The notes beneath the pieces were generated by a model. That model was not told where the DNA came from. It saw only the letters and a program-made list of their open reading frames with translations, and did not search any database. DNA of 64,000 nucleotides, taken from assembly GCF_000516985.1 (NCBI RefSeq), contig NW_006917100.1, positions 310,001-374,000 of the forward strand. Reading direction: 5' to 3'. The position numbers were made by a program, and so were the translations under genes. This document shows, piece after piece, positions 1 through 11,543 of this stretch. This DNA comes from Pestalotiopsis fici W106-1 (lineage: Eukaryota > Ascomycota > Sordariomycetes > Amphisphaeriales > Sporocadaceae). Numbering within the stretch: position 1 is the stretch's first letter; every line of letters begins with the position of its first letter.

Positions 1-511
1 GAAATCCTACCACTTCCAATTATAGCCACGCCAATGGAGCCCGTCATTTTGACTGTCAATACTGGGTGAATCGAGTGAGTCTTGTGTTTTATTTTCGACT
101 TCTCTATTCTCGATTTGTTGTTTGAACACGAGTTCAAATGTTTCCGTGTCGTCATATTCGTCTGAGAGGGGTCGTAGAGTGTCTCCACCGCGGGGACAAA
201 TAGCGATTGTGTAACACAAATCTCCCTGTGATAACTCTTCTCAGGGGTGCCTTGGTCATGAAGCCGTTGGTTAATTGCAACATAAAAAAATGTCACCATG
301 TTACCACAAATTTCAACACTACTGATTTTCAACCCATATCCATTATGTCCTGTCTGTCAAAGACGCTAGTCTAAATACTCAAACAATGGCTCTTGGTCGA
401 GCGGTAAAGTGATGCTCTCCGAAATGGTCTTCGGCTCAAACTTCAAGCGCAGGTATCCTTTGGCATAACTCCAAGAAAATACATCCTGATGCCCCTAGCT
501 AGACTATCAAT
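1..511. other. Intergenic, tRNA-like fragment
   Basis: No complete gene is seen. A minus-strand open stretch (7-219) is listed separately. Around 385-460 on the plus strand the sequence resembles the 5' half of a class II (Ser/Leu) tRNA: an A-box-like TGGTCGAGCGG, a short variable-arm-like TCTTCGG, and a truncated T-arm start. No acceptor stem closes and there is no B box, so it is at best a decayed tRNA relic. Confidence 0.3.
7..219 (-). CDS. Possible exon, unknown protein
   Basis: This is an open stretch of about 70 codons at the window edge, ending in TAG. It has no ATG: the first possible start is TTG. It could be an internal or last exon entered through the AG at about 227, and any remaining gene structure may lie outside the window or be absent. 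The product would be acidic and hydrophilic with one Cys pair near its start. I do not recognise it. The length is within chance expectation, so it is offered only as a candidate. Confidence 0.15.
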   Translation of the reverse strand: MCYTIAICPRGGDTLRPLSDEYDDTETFELVFKQQIENREVENKTQDSLDSPSIDSQNDGLHWRGYNWKW

Positions 512-2281
512 CTACAGCACAATCATACCGACTCCGGAAACAACCATGGCAACAATATACGCAACAAAGAAGGCGTTTCCAAATCCAAACAGACCCGGAG
601 TGTTGAAGCCAGGTACACCCACACTCGACGAGCTAGCAGCGGCAGTGCCTTGCTGGCCAGTGGGACTAGCAACACTGCCAAGACCATCCGTTCCAGCTGA
701 TGCAAGCAGGGCAGAACAGGAGCTGGCAGTGGAAGCACCCTGCACCTTGGCAACACCGTTGAAGTCGCAGGCCTGCTTGTCGGAGTTTTGAGCCAGGTAG
801 TACTGGTTGGCGACAAAGCCTAGTTGGACCTTGGGGTCACAGCCGCTGATAGCGCCATATGTTCCGGTGGAAGCATTGTGTGCAATGGCGTCGCAGTATT
901 TACCATCATCCTCACCGCAAATAAAGGCAAACGCCTTGGCATAGGAGTCCTCATCGTCCGTAGAGACAGCACAGCCAAAAGCAGCCTCCTCGCACGAGCA
1001 GAGCTGCGGGTTGACGTTGGGAGGAAGGGGCGAGGACTGAGGAACCCAGGTGACATCTGCAGCAACACTACCAGTGGTAGGGCAAGCAGGTGCCTTGTTG
1101 GAGGGGGTGTAGTCGGCCGACTGGGTCAGGCTGGGTGTCACCTTGGCAAGCTGAGACGAGAGCGAGTTGTAGTCGGCCTTGGTAGAGACGGTGTTGCCAT
1201 CGAGAGAGATGAGTCCATACTCATTCTCAGACCAGAACCACTGGTAGACAATACCGCCAGAGAAGACTTCAGTCATGTTGCCATAGAGCACTTCCACCTC
1301 AGTAAAGGGACGCTCATCTGGCGACGGGATGCCTTCAATACAACCGTACTCGGCAAAGAAGACGGGGACAGGGTAGTCGCTGAAGAAGTCGACGCGCTCA
1401 TTGTAGCTGGAGCTGACATAGTTGCTGTCTCCGCACCACGAGTAGACGTTGTAGCCCCAGAAGTCGATGCTGGAAGAGGTCGTGTCATCTGGTTCGCAGG
1501 CAAAGTATGCGGCCAGCTGATCTCGTCCGGGCACATCGGCAGTAGCGTATCCAACGCCGAGAGAGTCGCGGTAGTTCATGGACTTGATATAGGACTTGGT
1601 GTCTCTGACGGCAGCCTTGACAAAGGCGGCAGCGGCAGTCTGGTTACCGGCACTGATGACCTCATTGCCAGCAAAGAAACCAATGACGTTTTGATACTTG
1701 CTGAGCGCGTCGACAACGCTAGTGTATCGAGTGTAGAGCGGCACGTTCCACTCGGGTTCGTTACTGTTGATGGACTCGCCGGGCTGTGATAGATCAGCAA
1801 CGACATAGATGTCGTTCTCGGCGAGCTGCTGCATGCAGTCATCGTGATCCGCCGTAGGGTCGATGGCGTAGACTCGGATGACGTTGGTGAAGATCTGCTT
1901 CATAAAAGGAATATCTCGAGCGCAGGAAGAACCATCGGCAAGAGGGTCCTTGTATTGAACATTGTCATTGTTGCTGGTGCCGTTTGGCGAGAAGTTTTCT
2001 TGATAGGCAACTCCCTTGAGCAAGCTGATAGTGGTTTAGTCAGTTACCTGAAGTATAAATGATAGTGCATGACCAAAGAGAGCATCCAGGTAGTATTCAA
2101 CAGACATGGCATCGCAGCGAATAGTGATGACTTACAATTGCGTGCCATTGTTACTGTAGAAAAAGTGCTGGCCGACAGCAGTGATGGACGGGATGGTTTG
2201 CCAGGCAGCGTCTGCAGCGAATGCACCCGAGAAGAGCGATGCGCCAATGGCCAAGCCAGAGGCGGCAGAGAAGCCCTTCAT
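512..2281 (-). CDS. GH72 beta-1,3-glucanosyltransferase, GPI-anchored
   Basis: Cell-wall transglycosidase of the Gas/Gel/Phr family that cuts and rejoins beta-1,3-glucan outside the plasma membrane. There are two exons, 2281-2136 and 2024-512; the joined codon TT|C gives a 552-residue protein. Residues 1-22 are a signal peptide. The GH72 domain carries the acid/base Glu in GNEV (about residue 170) and the nucleophile Glu in FAEYGC (about 274). A Cys-rich X8/CBM43 module follows (about 391-475), making this a GH72+ enzyme. A Ser-rich stretch and a hydrophobic C-terminal tail then fit a GPI-attachment signal. The start was chosen because it creates the signal peptide. Family assignment is secure; which Gel paralogue it is cannot be settled here. 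Confidence 0.95.
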
Positions 2282-4610
2282 GGTGGGATAGTTGGGGAGG
2301 AGGGTTTTGCAGGGCCCAAAAAAGTGAAAGTGGGAAGAAAACGAATGACTTGAAGCAAGAAAACGCTGCCAGAAGCAGAAGTGGTTGAATAATGGAACCG
2401 GGGCGGGTTTGTTGTTTCCTCCAACGCAAACAATGATTGAGTGAAAGGAAGGAAAGAATGTGTGAGAGGAAAAGAAAAGTCTCTCCCCAAGGTAGGTGAG
2501 AAATGCTGACAGACGCGAATAATTAATTGGGTGTCACGGTTGGTCAATTGATCGGTAGTCTACCACCTACTAGAGGAAGGGAGGGATGGATGGTGGGATG
2601 GAGGGAAGGAAGCGCGGGCAATCCTTTGCTCTAACGTTGGTAGGTGTGAGCGAATAGTGATGCGACTGGTACTCTTCTGTGCTCTGCTGCGCTGTGCCTC
2701 TTTCTCCAATCTCGTGTTATTTCCCTACCCACATAAGTATCGACTCGCTCGATCCTGATCTGGTTCTACAGGTAGGTATGCAACAACTACATCACATTAG
2801 CTGATTGGTATTATTGAGGCAACGACCGGCAGCATAGCCAGATTCGGAGTACGAGCTTAGAAGGGGCCCCCCGTATTTCCAGCGAGATGGACCGCTGTAG
2901 GGTGGATGGGCTACAGGGGTCAGCAGCAAAGGAACCAGTCAGAAGAGGGCATTTGATGAGCGCTAGCCCGTCTGGAACAAAGAGGATGCTACAGATTTCC
3001 CACTAAAATAGGCAACACTTTTAAGGCTCCTTGAAAGCTTCCTTTCTCGCTTGCTTGTTTAATGGGGCTTCTGAGTCTTTTCGGTGGACATTCCAGGGCC
3101 CATGTGCCTGAGTAGCGTCTGAAAGCCAACTGCGATCGAGGCGCTTGGGCACAAGAGGGCAAGACGATGGGCACAATTATTTCTTGGAACGGTTTGGCGT
3201 TTCCGAATTATCCGTGTCAGCGGTCCCCAAACTCACCAATCTTTACTGTGTAGAAACACCCGCCTTGGCAAAGCCTGGCTGGTTTCGCTCCAGCAAGCTC
3301 CAGTTTTGCCCAGTTATGTTGAGCGAGGAGGCAGTGCAAAGACAAAAATTCATGTTTGATCGAGAGCATGAATTCTCCTCTCGCGCGCCAATCTCTACCC
3401 GCCTTGGAGTACTCTCATCCACTGTAGTACTCACTCGGCTCACTTCAAATGTTTGATATTTTCACAAGTAGTGCTCTATTCCGTCATTGTGCGTCACGGC
3501 CACCCACCACAAACGCGAAGGAAGCAGGTATTCCCGTCGTCGTCTGCCATCACCTTCCATGGAGATTGGATATTAAATTATGCTATGAGCGCATGCGGCA
3601 TAATTTCTCGCAGCCTGCCAACTGTGCAAACGTTCAGATGAAGCTTCCCTTGGGACCAGTTTCGTTGCCTTGCCTCTCAATTTCCCTTATTCCCTAGCAT
3701 CATTCCCGAACCCCGGGGCAAGAGACAAACACTATTTTCGCATCGAAATTCCACTGCCTACTAAACACCGTCTTGTCTCAAGTAGTATGTATTCATGTCA
3801 TTCAATTAGCCAGCAAGCAACGAAATGACGATCAGGGGTTAAAAAGATAATCACAACACCCCCCAAGCAGTCACGCCCAAAGCTAATGTAGCAACACCCA
3901 TGGAGCGAGCTGCAGCCACCCTGAATCCTCGCCTGGCACCATACGCAGGTACAGCTCCAGGTTGCTCGGCTTAGTGCCGCCGTGAGATGCCATTCCGTTG
4001 TTGTGGCCTCGGCCCGCCTTGGGTACTCCAAAATTCCACTCCGCCAAATTCGCTGGCTCCTCACCTTGGCTGCCAAGCAATCTGTCAAGTTGTTCCCTTG
4101 TCACCCCCCAAGTACCCCGGACACAACTCGAAAGGCATCTGGCTATTATTTCGTATTTTGTCTTTCAACCATTAATTTCGTATTGATGATCCAATCCAGT
4201 CACCTGATAGTTCAGGCACAACGCTAAAAACAAAAATTCCGACGGCGGCGCCTTATGGCGTCCTCAGCTCTATCCAAGACATCCAAAATGTTTACAACCC
4301 AGACCTAATCCGCCACAACCCAGCCTATGACTAAGAGAAACCATACCAGAACAGTACAGAAGAACAAGCCGCAAGATTCTGCTACTGTCGCGACTATTGA
4401 AAACCCGACAATTGGGACTATATCCTCGCCATCAACCTGGGTACGAGAGTCGGCATTGACTGGACACAATCTCGACGCATCCATCTATCGACCATCCGAA
4501 ACTCTGACGCTAAAGCCATGCAAAAAATTTCCTAAGGCCTCGCCAATTATGGCGCGGCATTTCGGCAAAGGTTCTGATCGTTCTAGACGAATTGTCTTTG
4601 CATGTGCGCC
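2282..4610. other. Intergenic, no supported gene
   Basis: This is 2.3 kb between the 5' end of the GH72 gene and the 3' end of the MFS gene. It holds presumed GH72 promoter sequence with purine-rich runs at about 2440-2620. Several ORFs of 60-105 codons lie on both strands (for example 3145-3456 plus and 3883-4104 minus). They lack homology I recognise, some lack ATG, and their lengths are expected by chance. Confidence 0.5.
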
Positions 4611-6544
4611 TTAGATGTCCTTTGATGATGCGTATTTACTTCTCTTCCTGAGCAGATGGCCCCACTTGAAGAGAACATACGGAATGGGAGCCAGCAGACA
4701 GGAGATGCAAGCCAGGATGGTGAGCGTGTATGCAGTTCCCATGTTCTTGTAGAACGGAATTCCGACCACTGTCATTCCGCCAGCGCACACGTAGCGCACC
4801 AACGAAACAAAAGTCAACGCAGACGCCGAATACATCTCGTAACTATCGATGATGTACATGTATGCACAGATGAATATACCCATGACGCCGTATCCGAAGA
4901 GACACACGGCAAGGATGGGTGACCAGATCGAGATGTTCTTATTCGACGTCCAGCCCATCCAAAAGAGAGAGACTGGGATGGCAATAGCGGAACCAAGCAT
5001 GGCATACCAAAGACGAACCTCGGGGTCGAACTGACTGCCATCTCCGCCTTGGGCTTCTGCCCTCTTGACGTGTTTGATCGTTATGCGGTAGATGATCGGT
5101 ATCAGGATGAAAGTGAACTGCAAGCCGACAAACATGGCAATGAATATGATGTTGCTCAGTCCCTGGCCAATCTCATAAGGATACTCAAAGATCCACGGCC
5201 AGCCGATCAGGAACGTGAAGAGCACGATATAGACAACGGATAGGTATAGCGTCATGGCCACAACAATGGGCTCAGGCAAGAAGAGGAAGGGCCGTGACAT
5301 GCTAATCTTGAGTCGGCTAAACAGCGTAGCATCGACAATTTCGTGCGCGGATCGGTATCGGTCGTCGCCAGTGAGTCGACGAAGGTGTTCAGCCTTCCAC
5401 TGGAGGATAAGAGGGGCGTACGTCTCGGGCATGAACAAGAGGACCAGTACTACGATTAGTCCAGCCAAGATCATTGTCGTCCACTCGGTCCACCGCCAGG
5501 AGACCAGTGGGCTTGGGCCGATATACGCACCCATGACAGCACCAAGCATGGGACCGCCAAAGGCAGCAATCGCGTACAATGGGAAACCCCACGTCTTTTC
5601 GAGACTGTTGTACATATCCGACACTGAACCGCCCGAGCACACCAGTGGCGTCGATGCAGCCAAGCCAGCAAAGAATCGGAAAACAATCTGGGCGCCAAAG
5701 TTGGGTGCCAAACCGGACGCCATGATCCATAACATGAAGATGATCATGGACCCTGCATATACATAATTCCGTCCAAAGGTTTCGGAAAAGGGCCCAGCAA
5801 TGAGGCCGCCAAGGCCTTGTCCCAGAAGATACATGCCTATTCATGTGTCAGTTTCTTTGGCGCATGACAACCACTCAAATGCCCTGATAATCACACTCCG
5901 GAAGCCAGTACAAGTGGTAGGATGAGCAACTTACCAGTTGCCAAACTCTCTGCCACATCGCTAACTCCCAGATCAGCCGCAGCCTGGGGTAAGATGGTAG
6001 CATCAATACCACTGGCACAACCGACAGCTCCTGCAATCAAGCTGATTTGCAGTGTACAGCAGACTCGCTTGGTGACTGTCCAATTCCTGGGGTTTGCCGG
6101 ATCATCAGGGCCTTCCCAGCCGACGACGAAAACTTTGGACCCCTTTCCTTCGTGCGTGGCCCGGTCGCGGGCGTGAATGCCCGTGAGAGAGTGGCCGAGG
6201 GCCCCGCGGGCACTATACTGAGTCGTCGCTGTTTGAGTTCTGTAGGCGGCCGTGCCTGGATCTTCATCCTCGTCACCAGTACTGCTCGATGTGGAAGATC
6301 TCGAAGAAATTTGGCGTTCAACATCGCCCTCTGGCCGCTGAAAGCCTTCTATCGATTCCGTCTTCTCCTCAAACAGTGCCGCAGGTTGAGATTCCTGCCC
6401 AGTGATGGCTCCATCGCCATTGTGCTGCTGTTGCGGCTGCACTAGGCCACTATTACGTGTTATCAGTGCTGCTCTATCGCGGCCTCGTTCAATCTGTGCT
6501 TGCACAGCGAGACCGATGCGCCGGGATTGAAGGTAGGACTGCAT
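4611..6544 (-). CDS. MFS drug:H+ antiporter-1 family transporter
   Basis: Membrane exporter of the fungal DHA1 class (multidrug/polyamine-type), about 611 residues. Exons are 6544-5935 and 5836-4611, with a 98-base intron bounded by GTAAGT and TAG. The hydrophilic, Ser/Gln-rich cytosolic N-terminus of about 165 residues ends in the family signature GPDDPANPRNWT. Twelve hydrophobic segments follow. The A-like loop between TM2 and TM3 (GPFSETFGRN) is intact, and a long central loop separates the two six-helix halves. I chose the Met at 6544 (MQSYLQSRR) over an in-frame Met 28 codons upstream because DHA1 proteins of this group often begin this way. Substrate cannot be inferred. The nearest genes are unrelated. 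Confidence 0.9.
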
Positions 6545-7781
6545 CTTGCCTGGGTGTCTTGTTATCCCTTGTGAATCAATCCCTTGACTTCTTTCCCTGG
6601 CGAAGCCGTTAAATTCAGAGCAGACCAAACCCTTTTGTCGTCAGATCAAAGGCGGAGCGGAGGTGATGGAGTGATGACCAGGAGCAGCAAGGGTCACACT
6701 TTATATGAGAAGACCGCCGAATACGGCCTTGGAAGCCAACTTGGTGGCCAAGGCAGGTAAGCAAAGGAAAAGAAAAATAAAACATTTCCGGCACAGAATA
6801 TCCCCTGTTTGATTAGAAATTCGCCCTATCTCTAGACTTATCGTGCTCCGCTGTGGAGTGGTTCTCGTTGGGCCCGCGTTGTCCCGCTGGGCACGCCGGG
6901 CCTGGATATGGCACGGCAATGACACTGAATTCATGAAAACAGACTCGATACGTTCTAGCCGACGTCATATTTTGCGAGTCTAGTGGAGCAGATGTGTTTT
7001 TTTGCATACTGTTCTTGCCTCTAGGCACTGCAGGTAGAGGTTGGTTGACTGGTTGCCAAAGACTAATTAAACGCCGCCGGGGAAACTGGTCAATGTTTGT
7101 AAAAATTCTGATCAGTATATTCCATAGGACTCCACCAATGGCTACAGCCTGAACAACATTACTCGTCAGTACTATGAAAGGATCTGAATCCCATCAGGCA
7201 CACGGTCCTTATTGCAAAACTCCTTTGTGTAATGCAGTGTTTAACTTTTGTTGCCCATGTGAGATATCGCGCGAAGTTCGTACGAAGAATTTTCGATAAG
7301 AACACAACCTCGAACAGACGCTAGATCGTGTCAGCCAGCCTAAGTGTAGGAGAACCACGGGATTCTATCAAAAGGACGGGACAATCATTCTGGCCTGCAA
7401 GGTATATTATGGTTGAGTCACCCAGGCTTGGCACAAGATGAGATCGCTGCCTCTTTCCTTTTCTACCACTCAGCAAACCTGCAGGCAAAGACCGAAGAGC
7501 CGAAGCGTGTTAGGCGGCTCAGGCGCTCCAAGCGTTCTTTCCGCGTTCTAAGCGTTATACCCGCTGATCCCGATCTCCCTATCTCCTCATACCGCCTACC
7601 TATAGCCAGCTGAACCAGGAGTATCCCGATATCGTTTCGTAAAAAGAGTGTTTTTATTTGTCTCCCCACAGAAAGAACTCAGGAAAGCAAACAAGGGGGG
7701 GAGGAATATCGGGTTCTGGAGTATGAGGACCACTGTTTAAACATGTGCCCAATTCCCTTGTTTGATCTTGCTGCGATGGTA
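6545..7781. other. Intergenic, no supported gene
   Basis: Upstream region of the MFS gene and 3' flank of the cyclotransferase gene. Only short ORFs without recognisable content are seen. About 7530-7560 has a cluster of GCGTT-containing short repeats, with no further structure. Confidence 0.5.
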
Positions 7782-8468
7782 CTAATTCCACTTCAGCCCA
7801 GGAATGTATTTCTTCATGACCCGGTCCGCGAACCACTCGGGGAACCCCCACGCGCCGTGAGCCTCCCGCACCCCGCGGCTCATTCTGTCGACGTACTCGG
7901 GCATGGGGGCAGCGGGCCGCACGTTGTTGGAATCGACATAGACGAGGGCCGAGACCATTTCTCCCGCCTCATTCGCCGCCGTTATTTGACCATAGTTTCC
8001 GCTTTGATCTCCGTCTGGGGTTTCTGGTTCTCCTTGGTCTACTGTGTCTTTGCGAGGAGTCGAAACCAAAAGGACCTCCAACATGACTTTTTGATACGCC
8101 CAGGGCACGCCCTCGCACAGATCCAGTTCCTTTTCGTCCGCGGGCGGCAGACGGTACAGTACGCCATAAACGCCGGGATCCTTCTCTTCTTTTAGTATCT
8201 TGCTCTTCTCTGTCGCCTGCTGTTGCTGCTGCCGCCGGACTACATTGGCGTAATGCCGCTCGTTGATGATCCAGTCCCAGCCAGACAGATGGGCCAGACC
8301 GACGGCTGTTGCGCCGGGGCAGCGCCGGGCCATTTGGGTCGACGACAGATTGGAGCCGTAGGCAAAGTAGAGCTTGGTGTCGACGCTCTCGCCGGCACCG
8401 GTGGCGGTGCTGCTCCCATGGTTGTCTCGGAGCGGACCTGAATGATTATTTCGATGAGCTGATGCCAT
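7782..8468 (-). CDS. Gamma-glutamylcyclotransferase-like protein
   Basis: Single-exon, 228-residue cytosolic protein of the GGCT/AIG2-like fold. That fold releases 5-oxoproline from gamma-glutamyl amino acids or peptides. The substrate-binding loop YFAYGSNLS is near residue 33. The catalytic Glu is in LDLCEGVP (about residue 120), equivalent to the catalytic Glu in human GGCT's EQEGV motif. The first ~30 residues are low-complexity. A Gln/Lys-rich insertion interrupts the domain before the PGVYGVLYRL strand. Relatives occur both as housekeeping enzymes and in epidithiodioxopiperazine clusters (GliK type). No such cluster is present here, so a general glutathione-cycle role is more likely. Confidence 0.85.
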   Translation of the reverse strand: MASAHRNNHSGPLRDNHGSSTATGAGESVDTKLYFAYGSNLSSTQMARRCPGATAVGLAHLSGWDWIINERHYANVVRRQQQQQATEKSKILKEEKDPGVYGVLYRLPPADEKELDLCEGVPWAYQKVMLEVLLVSTPRKDTVDQGEPETPDGDQSGNYGQITAANEAGEMVSALVYVDSNNVRPAAPMPEYVDRMSRGVREAHGAWGFPEWFADRVMKKYIPGLKWN

Positions 8469-9633
8469 TGTAAGGTATGGGTACCTCTAGTCGATTAGTG
8501 ATTGTAATGTAGCAAGTGCAATGTTGGCAAGCAAGACAGCGAACAGGCTGTGGGAGTATTTCTATTGGACACCAAGGCAAGTGAGAGAGAGGATGGCCAA
8601 AAGCCAAGGCAGAAACAAGGTTCCCGAATAAAGAAAATATCAAGGCCCGAAAACCCAATATCGCTATTCTTGCCCAGGCAGACACTCGAGGCTGAAGGGC
8701 TTTGCCACTTGATGAATTCTAGATCAAAGCAGCACTTCTTCAACTGCTCTCGGTGCGACCCCCACGAATTATGAGTCTGCGGGGTCTTGTGCACTGCCAT
8801 CAGACACCCCTCTCCTGATTCGCTTGTCATACTCTTGGCCACAAGGCAAAAGATGCTGCCTGAACGAGATATGTATGACTACCTTGGCGACTAACTACCT
8901 TGATGGCTACCTTGATGATGTATAGATAGCATCGCCCTGCTCACGGGTCATTGTGACAGTGTAATTACCACTGAGGACAGAGAAGATCAAGTCTTGCCTA
9001 ACTGGTAACTAGGACAAGAAGCGCAAGACATGACGTTTACAGTCTGAGTATATATGTATGCATCGTGGGCCAGGCATTACAGTATTCCGGTTCTCTTAAA
9101 GTCTTCATGTGCAATAGTAATACATCCCGTCGCACGCTCGATACGATGGAAGAGACTACAGGACGAATCGTTTACAGTGGTACTTGTCCGACACCAACAT
9201 GGCAATAAGAGCATACACGCAATACATGGTCGAGGAACAGGCAGTGCTCAACAAGAAAAGCAGCTTCTAAATTGTCAAGGCAGCGGCAACGAATGATGAC
9301 CATGTTACGAATGATCAGCGCGAGTTTCACGCAGCTCATCCATCCTGTAGCCGTCGCTCTGGATCATGACGCCTGCGTAGGTACAGTGTGCTGCAAAAAC
9401 AAGATAATACAGAGGGGTCCAATATTCATGCTGTATAACGCAGCCCCAATTACCCCCAAAGCGTTCTCGCTTTCCTTAGACTCCATGTCTGTCTCTGCCA
9501 GCGTCCTCGTTGAGTACCATTTTTCTGGACCAAGTCCTTGCAGACCAGCCAGAAGAATTAGAGGCAAGACCGGGCATAGTTGCCTTGCCATTTCCAGAAA
9601 TACACAGACCGAGGTGAGTAATTTGTGTAGGCC
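8469..9633. other. Intergenic, mostly 5' of GGCT and 3' of RPN3
   Basis: No supported gene beyond the small ORF listed at 9364-9591. ORFs at 8446-8842 minus and 9054-9296 plus have no recognisable domain. Confidence 0.4.
9364..9591 (-). CDS. Small ORF, two hydrophobic segments
   Basis: A 75-codon ATG ORF lies just beyond the RPN3 stop, on the same strand. It encodes a hydrophobic N-terminus (about residues 5-16), a charged middle and a second hydrophobic stretch (about 46-67), so a small membrane protein is conceivable. It could equally be chance sequence in the RPN3 3' UTR. No family is recognised. Confidence 0.15.
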   Translation of the reverse strand: MARQLCPVLPLILLAGLQGLGPEKWYSTRTLAETDMESKESENALGVIGAALYSMNIGPLCIILFLQHTVPTQAS

Positions 9634-11543
9634 TTACATGCCTTCAAAATCACCACCGAGGTCATCTTCATCCAGGTCGCCCTCTTGGATCTCCTTGGCC
9701 ATTTCACGCTCGCGTTCTCGTGCTTCCTGTGCATTTTTAAGCTCAAGGCGGTGCTGGTTCATGGGGAATCGCATAGCCTGCGGGGAGTAAAAATTAGTCG
9801 GTGCTTTTACCTGTGTTTGAATGGCACATACCTTGACGCTCTCGTCATGTAGGGTGAGACAAGCACGAATACGGTCGTGGAAAGCCTCGCCCGGCTCCCG
9901 TGTGGCATATACATCGCCGACTTCCTTGCTCTTCATGAAACCTCGCTCCCGATCCAGCGTAGCCTCAATAACACCATCCCTGATTGCCTTTGCCACGATA
10001 TATTCGGCGCTCTCCTCACTACCGAGGTGTAGTCGAATGCAAATATCGCGAAGGGAAATTCGGCTATAGCTCAGACTCATCATTCGGATACCAGTCTTGA
10101 TCACGTTCTGGCGGAGACGCAAGATCAGGGTGTATGTGCCGTCTCGGCGGAATGCCTCGGCATGGTCGGCAATGGTGGTCTCAAAATCCTCAAGATTTCC
10201 AACGCGAACGGCCTGAACGAGCAGGAAGTAGGGGTGCAGGGCTTGCTCCATATTGGCGGCACGGAATGTGGCTCTTTCCGGAATATCACCCATCAGCAGC
10301 TCTACTACCAGCAAGAGCTTCGTGGCAGTTTGGGAGAAACCAAGGGCGCAAGAGCTAGCGGGGGCCTTGCGAGTGGCAGCCGTTAGATGCTCATGCGCTT
10401 CGGTGTATCGCAGTTGGATGGCGCGAATTCGGCCCAGGTAGTAAAGGTATCGTGCGACCTGATTGTTGGCAGCGTTCTCGGGGAACTGCGCGTGAGAGAC
10501 AAGGAGGTCGGCCTGAGAAATGTGCGAGGTCAGAAGGTAGCTGCGGAGGAGGAGGACGATGACCGAGGCCTGTGTGTCAACATCCTTGCGCAGGACGGCA
10601 GTCCGGAGTGCCGCCAGCAGAATGGGCCGGATCGAGACAATGGGAGACTGAGGAGACGGCGGCAGCGGAGCTAGCTGTTCACAGAACAGGGAGTAGTAAA
10701 AGTACACCTTGGCAGACAGTGAATCGAGAGTCCGTCGGTTGAGGGAGTGGATGCGCTCTGAGAGGTAGTTGGAGAAATTGGCACCCTGTTGGTACTGCTT
10801 GGTGTCGAACAGATGGACCTGGATAAGAATACCCAGGAAGATGTCGACTTCAGGAATCAAATCTTTGCTCTCCTTGTCCTTCTTGCTGCCGTTCTTGGTG
10901 GATGCCTTGGATTCGCTGTCAATCTCCATCTCCGGACCGGACTGGCGGCCGAGGGCAACATCCTGCTTGCCGACAGCAGCCAACAACTGTTTTGCAACGC
11001 TCGCCGACGGTGAAGCAGCGGGGAAGGATTCGGCAATGGCTTGTGCAATGATATCGGGAGTGAGGCGTTTACGCAAGGATGAGATGGATCGCAGCGCTCG
11101 CAGTGTAAATCTAGCATCAAACAAGGTCACGGCCCGGTCAAGCAGGGCGAAGTTGCTCTTGATATCTGTTGGGCACACTGGGTTAGAAAGAGCACATTGA
11201 CGCCGGATGAGGGCAAGGTGAGCAGCACAGCAACGTGGGAAGCTTTGGTGCACATACCTATGATGGCTTGGGTGACGGGGTCTACCTTGACCTCGAGCTC
11301 CTCAGACTTGTCCTCCTCATCCATGGCAACGTCCCCATCGGCGTCAGCGGCAGGTGTTGTGTTTGACTGCTTGTTGTTTTTCGATGGAGGCACAACGACT
11401 GTCATGTCCTCACCCTCCTTGGCGCCCTTCTTAGCCTTACCGCCCTTGGTGGCCGACTTCTCATCTGTCATTTCAACATCCTTGTTCCTATTGACGCCGT
11501 TCTCAACGGGCTTGCCGTTGCGGTTCGGTGTTTTGCTGGGCAT
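9634..11543 (-). CDS. RPN3: 26S proteasome regulatory subunit Rpn3
   Basis: Lid subunit of the 19S regulatory particle (PSMD3/Rpn3), about 587 residues. Exons are 11543-11258, 11165-9832 and 9777-9634. The N-terminus is a charged, Lys/Asp-rich low-complexity tail, followed by helical repeats. The C-terminal half has the PCI domain; the segment at about residues 440-500 (SYSRISLRDICIRL onward) is the winged-helix part. The last exon begins AMRFP, matching the conserved SVKAMRFP motif of the family across the splice site, and the C-terminus is acidic (DLDEDDLGGDFEGM). Intron 2 is only 54 bases, a multiple of three with no stop, so its retention would insert 18 residues. Nuclear/cytosolic housekeeping protein; assignment secure. 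Confidence 0.95.

Noticed and set aside
824..1789. 321-codon plus-strand ORF across the GH72 gene
   Set aside because: It lies antisense to a clearly coding exon; long antisense ORFs follow from codon bias of the real gene. No domain was recognised.
4140..4600. Protein-like plus-strand frame broken by several stops, first read as a decayed gene
   Set aside because: The number of stops in that frame equals what random sequence gives, the stops are mixed in type, and no family was recognised.
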